The translations under genes and the position numbers were made by a program. A DNA stretch of 64,000 nucleotides, from contig JAJKFJ010022552.1 in the NCBI GenBank assembly GCA_027382625.1, positions 1 through 64,000 of the forward strand, written 5' to 3'. This stretch comes from Tetmemena sp. SeJ-2015 (taxonomy: Eukaryota > Ciliophora > Spirotrichea > Sporadotrichida > Oxytrichidae). This document shows positions 49,201 to 59,800 of the stretch, in pieces (the stretch's first letter is position 1; the number at the start of each line of letters is the position of its first letter). Below the pieces are notes generated by a model that did no database searches, was not told the origin of the DNA, and saw only the letters and a program-made list of their open reading frames with translations.

Positions 49201-49644
49201 CTCACTTTGTTAATTTTTGAAGGTGTCAGTATTTATCTGGATTGACTTCATCGACTTCTCCTTCATGGATTTTGAGTGCCCTTGGAGAGTCTTGTTGAGG
49301 ATGAACTTGCTCACGAATCGAGTAAGATCCTTGGATCCTCTCAGAGGAAGGAACTCATCCAGCTCCAAAACCTTTTCGATATTGTAATTGTGCAAGGGCA
49401 AGATCAGCTTGGCGCGGTCAATAAGCTCGGGGTGTTCAGCGCCCTCGTACTTGCTCTTCCTCCCGCGCTTTGATTTTAGGAGAGCTTATTCATCGATTGC
49501 AGGACCTTGATCGTCGACCTCAACTTGGGCGCGAAGATCCTCCTCCTCATTATGAGAACTCGAGGCTTCTTCCTCTATGGGGAGAGGTATAAATTCATTT
49601 TTCAGGTTGATCTCTTCTCCTTGATTTAAGATGGCGGGCTCCAT
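46279..49644 (-). CDS. SecA-like DEAD/RecA ATPase
   Basis: ATG 49644 (MEPAILNQGEEINLKNEF) to TGA 46279-46281, ~1,120 codons in one frame without intron or IES. An N-terminal helical region (~560 residues) is followed by a motor whose motifs match SecA in order: Walker A NFGIGNGKTL (SecA: T-G-E-G-K-T), Walker B LILDEYDWIMFDG (VDEVDS-like), motif III LVGLTGSTLS (MTGTA-like), GRGTDFKTS followed by GGLCLIIADIFSERS, then IIGRTGRLDKRGVY (QLRGRAGR-like). The GRGTD-GGL-RxGR series is a SecA hallmark. The tail is acidic, then Lys/Gln-rich coiled coil (FIKAKLKAVKSIIREENLR) and Ser/Arg-rich. No N-terminal targeting signal, preprotein cross-linking motif or C-terminal zinc finger is recognisable, so secretion is doubtful. 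SecA-like proteins of unknown role are known in some eukaryotes. ATPase or helicase activity is inferred from intact motifs. Confidence 0.75.
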
Positions 49645-49774
49645 GTGTTTAATTTCTTATTAAATAGTATAAGCCTGCTTAATAGATTAGCGCCTTGTTC
49701 TTATTTAATAAGGAGCCCTTCTTAATTAATATGAGGGCAGTCTTAATTAAAATCACTGAGGAAACAGTGCCAAA

Positions 49775-50344
49775 ATGGCAAGTAAAAGGGCTAAGCTTAG
49801 TCAAGCTCTGGCGTGGAAGAAGATCCTAGGCTCAGACTCAGGGAAACTATATCTCATAATAGCAGCTATCATAGCGGAAGAGCCCTTGTCTTGAAAATTC
49901 CTTCTGGCTAACTTATGTAAAATTTAAAAGTCCCTCAGCATCATTGACTTAGATTTAAAGACATTTTATAGCGAGATCGGCAGGAAGAGATCCTTCAATC
50001 CATGGGCCAGCTCCTCTCCTATAACAAAACTCCGGCACTCATCTTATTTCACATTGCAATGAGCTCGATGCTATAAGCCCTTCGAACTACAGGGAAAGGA
50101 AGGCAAAATCAGGATAAACAGCAAGAAAGGTAAGTAATTAAGAATGCTTATTAATCTTAATAGAGAAGAAAAAGCAGATGAAAGAGAAGTTAATGAAATT
50201 CTCACGATGATCATTCAGAGAATCACTCCCAAGTTTATGGGGAAAACCCCCAAATTTTTAAAAGCCCAGAACCTAAGAAGTCAAGGATCTGCAGTACGGG
50301 GGCTCCGCTTGCAAGATTTGAAGGAAAAAATTATTATAGGATGA
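49775..50344 (+). pseudogene. ORF with two in-frame TGAs, unknown
   Basis: From ATG 49775 (MASKRAKLSQALAWKKILGS) one frame runs to TGA 50342-50344, with TGAs at 49892-49894 and 50060-50062. Between them it reads like real protein (LANLCKIQKSLSIIDLDLKT, IGRKRSFNPWASS, YKPFELQGKEGKIRINSKK). A GGTAAG at ~50128 could be a donor. Family unknown. A decayed gene, a fragment whose other segments lie elsewhere, or chance in a one-stop code are all possible. It fills the gap between the SecA-like and AMPK-like starts. Confidence 0.3.
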
Positions 50345-50608
50345 GCACAGTCTTATTTCCATGGGTTGATCTTAAATATTCAAATCATCCGCTATTACAC
50401 TTAATTCTCTTTAACACTTGCTGCCAATTTTAATTATCACTTCCTACTTATTCAAACACTTTCTTATTTCAAAAACAAAACATTATTTAAGTATTTTAAA
50501 GTGCGGATAATCTGCAATGGAGATGGACATTAAATCAATAAAGTCGATATCCAGTGAGAAAATTAATAATTGTTTAAGAAATAAGACAATTTCCCAAAAG
50601 CAATTTAT

Positions 50609-53600
50609 ATGAACGACGCATCACGCAGTCTAAATCAGCAGTCAAATAAAATACATATGCAGGGCAGTCCCAAGAAAAACAAAACTGAAATTCAGTCCAC
50701 CACAGATCAATCTGCAAATCAGACTCAAAGAATCAGCAATTCTAATGTTAATCAACCAAAAGAATAGCTAAATGTTTATTTTAAGTTTCAAATCCTAACT
50801 CCAACACTCAATAAATATTTTTCATAATCTCAAGGAGCTGTTAATGGTGGGTCCTCTTCCAGCTAACCTTACAACAACGGAGAGAGCTAATCAAATGGAA
50901 CTGTGTCTATTTATTTATTTATGCGTAAGAGGGTCAAGCTAAGAAGCAATTAATTTTAATCTCGCATATATTTGTATCAATTTACGATAGGAAATTATTC
51001 TTTTGGTAAGAATTCTTACTTACTCTTTCTAACAATACTTACAACAATACTTTCTTAAATTTAGAAGAAGGACTGCTTCCTTCTAAATAATGGTCTCATT
51101 ATTTATTCTCCATGATTTATTGAATTAATTTTAGGAAGAGACTTGGGTAAGGGCACCTTTGGTAAAGTGAAAGTGGGGACTCACGTTTTAACTGGAGAAA
51201 AGGTAGCAGTTAAAATTCTCGAAAAGGATAAGATAGCGGACGTAAGTGATGTAGAGAGAGTAGCTAGGGAGATTCACATTCTCAAAATAGTAAGGCATCC
51301 TCACGTAGTCCAGCTCTATGAAATTATTGAAACAAGCAAAGACATATCTATTTAAATATCATGTATGATTAAAGAACTGTATCTGATGATGGAATATGCG
51401 AGGGGAGGGGAACTTTTTGAACACATAGTTCACAGGAAAAGACTAAGAGAGAAAGAAGCTTCTCGCTTCTTGCATCAGATTATTTCTGGAATAGAGTACT
51501 TACACAAGTTAGGAATATGTCACAGAGATTTGAAGCCAGAAAACTTGCTAATGGACGAGCATAATAACATTAAGATTGTTGATTTTGGTCTTAGCAATAC
51601 CTACAAGGGATCAGAGCTATTAAAAACTGCTTGTGGAAGTCCTTGCTATGCAGCACCAGAGATGATAGCTGGCAAGAAATATAACGGCTTGATGAGTGAC
51701 ATTTGGAGTTGCGGAGTTATATTGTTTGCTATGGTATGCGGGTACCTTCCATTTGAGGACCCTAATACAAACTTGCTCTACAAGAAGATTTTGAATGCTG
51801 AATACACCATACCTCAATTTGTGAGTGATGACTGCAGAGATCTCATTACGAAAATTCTCAACACTGATCCAAACCAAAGACTAAAGATAGAAGATATTCG
51901 GAAACATCCTTGGTACAATATAGTCAATGTCAAGGATTATGGAGGCATTATTGTTGGACAGCATCCTATCCCAGTGGATAGCGAGATAGTTTCCTAGCTT
52001 TCTTATAATAAATCCAACTTTTCTCATATTCTGTCTTTCTTAATTTGATTATGACACCGAGCAAGTTAAGAAATTCGCTTTAATGATATTTTATTGTACG
52101 ATTTAATTCATAGAGAGTAACCGACACAATTACAGACGACAGCTTACTACTTATTGTTGAAAAAGCATTTGAGATCAGGAGGTAAAAGCATTGCTGATAT
52201 CACAGTTTACAACCCCCAGAAATTTATTGAGGAGCAGTAGAAGCTTTAAAGCATGAATTTTAGATCGCATTTAAGAAGCAGCAGCCAGTCAAATCAGTCA
52301 GTTATCAACAGAACTGCTTATGGTTAATTCAGCCAAGATCTATCACAACAGAATAATTTCACAGCAACTCAGTTACCAGGGGTCAAAGACTATTTCAACT
52401 CTAAGTCCAATATTTAGCAAAGACTCAAATCTCAAGAACCTCAAATTATTAACAAGCAACTCATGAATTCAGCCCCTTAAAGATTCCCTACCTCAATTTA
52501 AAGCAAGAATTAGGTGGTTCCTACAAGCAGATAAGAGTAATCGCCATCTCCCATCAATTATTTCAGAGGTCAACAGTAAAATTAAGAGTAGTCTAATACG
52601 AGTCCAATATCTTAGATATCACACTTTGTGGGAAGTTAACCTGTCATAGATATGAGCTAGAGGAAAAATCTGTAGAATAGAAAGTCTACAGCAGCAGCAG
52701 CTTCTCATTAAAATTCTAGTGGTGATTATGAGGCTCTCCCTTCAGTTGTTTCAGGAATTTAAACTGCTAATCAATATAAGAAACCTTTGAATACTACTTC
52801 AAATCATCAAGCACAGTAAAACTTGGCAGCTACTTAATATGGTGGGTTCACATCTGGCTATGACATTCCTTTTATGTATTTCACTCCAAGGGATGCAATC
52901 AAGTTCAAGAAGAGCAAACTTAAAAATTAGCAACTTAACTTAGCGAATGTTAGTGCAGCTATATATTCATAGAAGTAAAAGAATAGTATGCTCAACAATA
53001 GCTTACTAGGGTAGTAAGCAGCAGCGACAGCTCAAAATAACGCAATCAATATGACTACTGCCTATACTCAAGGGACGAAGAGGAAGATTTTTAAATCTGT
53101 AGTGAACAACTAACAATAATTTGACTAAAACTCATCTTTTATGACACCTCTCTAGAATAATCTCACCTCTGGACTAGACTCAACGTAGATAAACTTCAAT
53201 CCTGCAGTAGGAGCTCATAATACAAGGCTCATGCCCTCAGCTGGAATTGGCGGAGCTATGGCTAAGTTGAACACATCAGTAGACACAGCTAGACTGTAGA
53301 AACAAATTCAAGATTAGATATAGATGAGGCAATCTAACAGAGGAAGTAAATAGGATGTGAGTAGATCTAGAGCTATTCCCTAAAACGTTGCTCAGCAAAG
53401 AGCAGCTATGATAGGAAATGTTGCAAGCGGATCAGGCGTACCTGGAATGCAGTTTGGAACAGTAAATAACCTTAATTAGGATGCTATTATGAGTAATTAT
53501 GAATTAATTAGAACTTTGTATTCAACGGAAATATTCCAAACATGACTCAAGTAGGTTTCAATAAAATGAAGAAAGGGATCCCACTTCCTCATCCTAACTA

Positions 53601-53997
53601 GCCCATAAATTTGAATGTAACTCTTAAGATAGATATAGACAGCAGTGCTTACAACACTCACTAGTATTCGAATCCTCCTACCACTCCTCCAACCAAAATA
53701 ACCCTAAATAGCATGGGAGCAACTGCTACTTAGTTCAATGGCAGAGGAAGCATCGGCATCACATAGGCTAAACCTTCTAATTTTATATCCAACAAAAACT
53801 AGACATCTTTTTTAATCATCTGGAAGCCCCAGATCAAACACAGTTTTAATTTAGTGAAGTAATAATTCAGTACCGATATTTTAAGCTATAAGATCAATAA
53901 AATTCAGTTTTCAACTGTGGCCTTTAAATATAAAATTTTTAAGAATGCTCCTTTATTCTATATTTTAAGTTTGCTAGAGAAATTGTAAAAGATTTGA
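50609..53997 (+). CDS. AMPK/SNF1-like Ser/Thr kinase with long Gln/Asn-rich tail
   Basis: SNF1/AMPK catalytic subunits respond to energy or nutrient stress. ATG 50609 (MNDASRSLNQQSNKIHMQGS) begins a disordered lead. An intron at ~51005-51134 (GTAAGAATTC..TTTTAG) joins GNYSFG to GRDLGKGTFGKVKVGTHV. Then: VAVKILEKDK (ATP-binding Lys), LYLMMEYARGGELFEH, HRDLKPENLLMD, VDFGLSN, the activation loop LKTACGSPCYAAPE with the conserved Thr, DIWSCGVILFAM and HPWYNIV. A UBA-like/linker piece follows (TTAYYLLLKKHLRSGG), then ~550 residues of Gln/Asn/Ser and a short C-terminus (IIWKPQIKHSFNLVKQQF) that could be KA1-like, with TGA 53995-53997. IESs at 51338 and 53472 interrupt it; the join around 52040-52140 is unresolved. 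The next gene starts 40 bp downstream. Confidence 0.88.
51338..51370 (+). other. Predicted IES in kinase domain, 33 bp, pointer AAAGA
   Basis: AAAGA at 51338-51342 and 51371-51375. Unedited, the kinase has an 11-residue insertion (DISIQISCMIK) in the hinge strand. Excision yields ETSKELYLMMEYARGGE, the normal subdomain V sequence (compare KxLYLVMEY). 33 is a multiple of three, so only the family comparison reveals it. Confidence 0.85.
53472..53503 (+). other. Predicted IES, 32 bp, pointer TTAATTAG
   Basis: An 8-bp direct repeat TTAATTAG at 53472-53479 and 53504-53511. Unedited, the frame hits TGA after EIFQT. Excision gives NNLNQNFVFNGNIPNMTQVG and stays open to the gene's end. Repeat length, frame repair and AT content all agree. 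Confidence 0.85.
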
Positions 53998-54037
53998 TCT
54001 ACAGTCATTCTTTAATAATAAAATTCGCTTTACAAAA

Positions 54038-56538
54038 ATGAATGTGCTTGCCATCAAAGCTACTGATTCTAACCAACAACCTCGACTCTCTCCTATTAAA
54101 ATTCAAAGTAATCTCCTCATTAAATAAATGCTACTAGTTCTGAAGTCTGAAACAGTGGTAAGACCTTTTGGATCGCAGATATAATCCAGTTCTACTTATT
54201 ATATATTAATTTACAAATTTCTGCTAACATAGCTTCTAATCTGAGCTAGCCTTAACAACCATAGTTAGTTTTAGCCTAGCGTTTGCCACCTATAAGATAA
54301 ACGAATGGCGTTTATGAAGAAACTCCCGACCTTGAACAAATCTTCAAAGAAATGTGCAACAAAGAGGAGCAAAAGTATAGAAATCCCTTACTGCTCTTAG
54401 ACAATCTCAAAGCTTTTTTATTGAAGTGATACGACAGTATTCAAGTTGATAAGATCTAAATTTAATCTTAGAACCATAAATAGTTTATTTATTCTTTAAG
54501 ATCTTGCAGCACTTCGGATTTTAGAGTGCTATGAGGCTGAGCAACTATTTAGAGAAGCTGAATAAGTTTCTCGGGTCTGATTATCTTTCCAAGTTGAAAT
54601 TTTGTTTCGACCTATATGATAATAACAACGATGGGAAAATTTGCCAAGTGGATCTCTATTGCGCATTTAGATCCCTTAATGAGGATGATTATTTCATAAA
54701 AGAAGATATAAATCTAATCTGCTGATTCATCAAAGCAAAGTAAAGTAAAGTAAAGTAAAATTTTAGGAATGGAATTAATAATCAATTTCAAATCTCAGCA
54801 CATAAAAGTACTAGATAAGAAACCGTACTATTATCCTATGTAAATTCATCAAAGCAAAGATTAACAGCCAGGAAATGGAAATAAGAAAAGTAAAGCGGGA
54901 AGAGGAAAGAGTCAACAAAACATTCATAAAGTATGTGTAGATATATTTAAGTTGCAATAGTGGAAGAACCACTTGCATCTCCTTTATAAATATTAAATTT
55001 TCTCTAAGCCAGTATAGTTGGAAAAGAATTGAACACTCTAATTAAATCTTCAAAGCTCAGGCATGATCCATCCACTTCAATCCAAAGTTCGCATGACTTA
55101 ATTAAAAATAACAGTCATCTCTCAAGCAATTTGGCAAATTCATTTCTAACAAGCAACGAAATATATCTAGACCCTTACTCAAACATTGATCTTAATTAGC
55201 AAAGAAAGAGAACACTAAGCAATTTAAGGAAAGAAGTCAAAATTACTTTTAACACCCTTTGGAGTTAAGTGACAGGGGTACTTTCCACTAGAATTAGAAA
55301 TAAGAAAAATATATCACTCAAAATATACATGCTTCTAAGAACATTTACCAAAGTTTATCAAACGATAGATTCGCAACTGGATAAAGAAACTCTGAACTTT
55401 TGAGTTATTTTTTCTCCTCGTCCATATTACTTACATTTTTTATGCATTTTTACCAGAGTTAAATGGGAAAGCACCTTCATATATAGATTTCAATAAATTT
55501 GTGAAATCCGAGCACGAAGATTTCACCAATTTTGTTGCAAAATAAGTACATAAAAAGAGAGAGACATCCTCACTAGTTCCATCTTATAGGTCAAACTTAC
55601 TTGAAACTTTAATTTTGATTTTTGGATATTGATAATTTATTAAAACATTTGGGTATGAAGATGAGGATTTCTCAACAAAGAATGAGTATTCCTTTCTAGG
55701 CAAACTCCTCGCGAAGTAGAAACGGGGAGGATGATAGTATTTGAAATTTGCATAAGTACTCCAGTGTAGATGGCGATATGAGGGAAGAGTCGATAATGCG
55801 AAGTGAGAAGGATGAATCCCTAGATATGAAGAAAGTTGCTTCCTTCAATATTCAGAGGACTTTTGATAATTTCACTAGTCTTGTGTGAACAACTCAGGAC
55901 AGCATGGAGTATTTAGACTTTTCTGAATTCTCTTCACTTTCATTCGAGAGAGGAGGATATCCTGAAATACTTCATGAGTTGCTCTTTTATCTTGCAGATT
56001 ACAGAATCATCAAGCCCAAACTAGGAGCAAACATCTCAAACGGAGGGAATCAGCATTAACTTAATCATAATCAGAGTTTTATGATGGGAGCTGGCAATAA
56101 GTTTTCTATTCTTAAGAATCATTAATTAAATTCATCTCAATATTTTTAATCAGCAGCTTGGATTAGTGAAGTAATAGAGTTCTTTCATTAAGCAGCTGTT
56201 CTAAAAATGAAACAGAAAAGCAGTGGAGGATAAGTGAGTAGATAGGGACTGCCCTTGATCCTAAATCTATTGGGATCTACTTGGAGAGTCAGTTAGGCAA
56301 GTAGAATACAATAGGAAACTTGCCAATTAGCCTACTCTAAAGAAAGAAGCTCTAGCAACAACCATCCCAATTAAGATAGATCAAGAGAGGAAACTTCTAA
56401 TAGTTTGTGGATATATGTTGTTTGTTATTAAACCAACAAGATACAATTATTTCAGAATAACACTTCCAAAAAATAAGCCTACAATCAAAGTATTTCGCTT
56501 TTGCAATAAATAAAGCATAATTAGGGAAGAGAAGATGA
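54038..56538 (+). CDS. EF-hand calcium-binding protein, interrupted
   Basis: ATG 54038 (MNVLAIKATDSNQQPRLSPI). Near 54600-54720 is a clear EF-hand: CFDLYDNNNDGKICQVDLYC has the loop D-x-N-x-D-G-x-I-x-x-x-D. Later NGKAPSYIDFNKFVKSEHED and DSMEYLDFSEFSSLSFERGG look like partner EF-hands with degenerate first halves. The C-terminus is Gln-rich (ISLLQRKKLQQQPSQ, SEQHFQKISLQSKYF), ending at TGA 56536-56538. The upstream part has TPDLEQIFKEMCNKEEQKYR and LLLLDNLKAFLLK. Frame changes near 54440, 55400-55460 and 56235, and TGAs at 54427, 54723, 55742 and 55886, are not all explained; a 16-bp-pointer IES lies at 54725. A GAGTTA repeat (55405, 55457) may mark another IES. Function beyond calcium sensing is unknown. 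Confidence 0.6.
54725..54843 (+). other. Predicted IES, 119 bp, 16-bp pointer
   Basis: ATTCATCAAAGCAAAG occurs exactly at 54725-54740 and 54844-54859. The intervening 103 bp begin with four TAAAG units (54737-54760) and are AT-rich. After excision the frame runs FIKAKINSQEMEIRKVKREE, an open charged helix; a TGA directly before (54723-54725) is not removed, so the upstream frame or boundary is still uncertain. Confidence 0.7.
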
Positions 56539-56850
56539 AGACCCATATCATTCTTATTATAACAATCTCAAAAAGTAAATTAAGAGAATTCCATAGGACT
56601 CAAAGCTAGTAAGATAGAGGAAAAACAAGTTCTAATTGTTTGAGGATGCTTTTAAACTAAAGCTTCAAAAATATTAGTGAATTAAAGTATTTCATCCTTT
56701 TAGGAATAAGATAGACTAATATCTGTATTATATATGTGCTTATTATGATTTATATTTTTATTTATTGGCATTTAGATTTAGGTGTGCGTGATTTAATTTA
56801 ATTTGGGAATATTTTGTGTGGAAATAGTTATAATAGTTCTTAGCAAATAA

Positions 56851-59800
56851 ATGAACAAGTACGACATTCTTGGCACTGTGGGAGAAGGTGCCTACGGAGT
56901 AGTATTTAAAGCCAAAAATAAAGAAACTGGCGAAATTGGTAAGTGTTATTTAGAAAAAATCTCTTCTGAAAGCGCTGGATTCTGTTTATTTAAATGAAAA
57001 ATGTAGGGTCACAAATTAGATTTTAATTTTTTTATGATTTTTTTAAAAAGCATTTGGTACCCTTTAAAATTTCGATATTGGGGATTAGCATAGTTGAATA
57101 AAAATTAATCGCAATGGTGCTGTTGCAAATATTCAGTAATTTTGGTATTTGAAGAGGGAGTTACCAACTCCTGCTTTAATGCACAAATACTATGTTATTG
57201 TTGGCTGTTTGCTTGACAATTATCTTTAGTGGCCATAAAGAAATTCAAAGAGTCAGAGGAGGATGAGATAGTGAAGAAGACCACTTTCAGAGAGGTCAAG
57301 ATGCTCAGGATGCTCAAACAGGAAAATATTGTGTAGTTAAAAGAGGCATTCAAAAGGTAAGAATCCACCAAATATAAATACCTCCTTGCTATTTCTATCC
57401 TCTTGCAAACCGATTTTTATTTATTGGAGTAACATATTTAAAAAAGAGGAGCTAGAGAAACAATTAAAGTCATTCAAATTTAAAGCGCCCCTTATTAAAG
57501 AGTATTTTAGGAAGCAAAGACTGTATTTAGTTTTTGAATACATGGAAAAAAATTTACTCGAGGTGCTGGAGGAAAGACCAAACGGCCTAGAGGCAGAAGC
57601 TGTGCGCAAGTATATCTATCAGCTTCTAAAAGCCATAGAATTTTGCCACAGGAACAACGTCATTCATAGAGATATCAAGCCTGAGAATTTACTAATCAAC
57701 CCTCAAACTAATCACTTTTTTCGTTTAATTCCTAATGACCTGAGACTATGCGATTTCGGATTCGCAAGAGTTCTCAACAATAATAAAGGCAATCTCACTG
57801 ACTACGTTGCTACAAGATGGTAGACTCAAAATATTTTAGAGCAATATTAATTAAGCTTTATTAATTTACAGAGCACCAGAGCTACTGCTGAGCCCTAACT
57901 ATGGAAAGGAATATAGCAAATAAAAGTCGCTATAAACTTGTAAATTCCATAAGAAATGTATTGATTAATTAGTGCTTCTAAAAAGCATTCAGGAACTGTC
58001 TTCGCTCTCCTCATTCTCTTCACTTCCTTCATCTTCCTCCTCTTCGTCTCCATACTCTTCCTCATCATCTTCTTCTTCAGATTCATCTTCATCTTCCTCC
58101 TCTGACGCTAAGTCTGAATCAACTTCATCTCTTCTTTTCTTAGAAAGCTCCTGCAGTTTCTTAATCTTAGCTTTCACTTCATCCTCTGCTATGCTGGCCT
58201 TAATGTCGTTCTTATACTTAGAGATAGTCTCCTTCTGCACTCTTTCCACAGCCTGATCTCTCTTATTCTTGGCTTTGGCATCTCTCTTTCTCTCTTAATT
58301 ATCTTCTTCCTCTGAGTCCTCTGCGAACTTCTTACCCTGCTGCATTTTGTTGCATCTCATTGAGCTTTGCCTTCTTGCTCTTAGCTTGCTCATGCTCACT
58401 CTGCAGTACCTAAGTAGGAAGAGCTTTCTTCTAGTCAACCATCATCGATGCGAACTACTCATAAGACTTGTCCAGCTTGGTGTCTGTGGGTGCCTTTTGC
58501 TGATGCTTATTCAGGTTCATAAGTGGTAGCAAGTTCAAATAATCATCATCTAGCTTGGAAGTAAGCTCCTGAGCCGCCATCTTGATTTCATTCCTGACCA
58601 TCTTATAAGCCTTGCTCTTGTCTATTATTTCTTCGAAAATTTCCTTTCTTGACTTTGCGTTGATCTTTCTCGCCCTCCAAAGCTCCTCCTCCGAAATTCA
58701 TGCGATTCACCAACTGCTCTTCAAGTTCTCCTTTCTTGCGAGAGTGTTCATCAGCGTTTCTAGAATAGCCCTCATCATCTGAAGAGAGAGGAATCTGGTC
58801 CTAGAAGTCATCTACTTCATCCAGACGTTTGCCTCCATGAGTGAAGCCCATAAATGCTTCTTCCTAATCAGAGTTCAGATCGTCCAAGTTGTACAAATAT
58901 ATTTCAAAAGTTAATATTCAATTCTTAAAAACAGTTTACTTTGCTCTTTTCTTTGAAACCTTTGCATGCTTAAGTTAATCCCTCTGCTCTCGCATGTACC
59001 TAAGTCTCATTTTATCCTCTTCGGATAGTTTGTTAAAGTGGCTCCAATTCTCTTATCTACAAAGAGATTGTTTTTGCCTCTAGTTTGGAATTCCTCCACT
59101 AATTGGGTTCTCTATAATAGATGAAACTCCTCCTATGAATACCTTTAACTTGTCCTTATTTGCTTTCTTAGAAGTATGATGCTCTTCAAATGGGTTTGAG
59201 TCAGCTTGCTTTCCCTTTCCTACCGCAGATGCCTTTGTTGCATTTTCAGGGTTCTCGCCCTCATAAAATCTGAACTTCTTGCCTCTCTTGCGCTTGAGCT
59301 TGTTGCTGCTCTTTGCTCCTTTATTTGCCATTAAATATCGAGGTGCTTTTCCTAAATCAAACTAGGATATCTCTCTAAATAAATTAGCAATAAGTTGTTT
59401 GATAATAGTATTTAATTCTCTAATAAATATAGCTCTTTATAAGCCACTTCTCCTATTTTTTACAACTAGTTAGCCTTATAGTCAGTAACAGTCTTCATGA
59501 GTAGAGCTAACTTGCTCTCACACATAGCTTCAAAGTCCACTATCCCAGAGATGGCTTGCTCAACTATCTCTCTCTCCCTGATTATAGTCCTGAATCTCTC
59601 CTCCAGCTTCTGATAAACGAGTGTTTGATCTTCAATTCTCTCTAGTAAAACTCTCTCCTCCATATTCTACTCCTCAGACTAAACACCCTATTAAATTTAT
59701 AAGACTTCTTGATGATCTTTTCTATTATCTGAGCTTGGACTATCTGGCTTCTTTTTAGCTCCAAATCATGCACAAACAAAGAAGTCATCCTTGAAGAAGC

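Noticed and set aside
55881..55895. 15-nt intron GTGTGAACAACTCAG as in Stentor
   Set aside because: It would remove one TGA in frame, but all other introns here are 27 nt or longer, so a single tiny intron is not supported.
1606..56538. TGA as a general tryptophan codon (karyorelict-like code)
   Set aside because: Conserved Trp positions in RPS26 neighbours, transportin, SecA-like, MT-A70 and both kinases are TGG, and these genes end at TGA. The few in-frame TGAs are scattered and partly explained by introns or indels.
57972..58256. Ser-rich plus-strand ORF
   Set aside because: Mirror image of the acidic run of the NOP14 gene on the minus strand.
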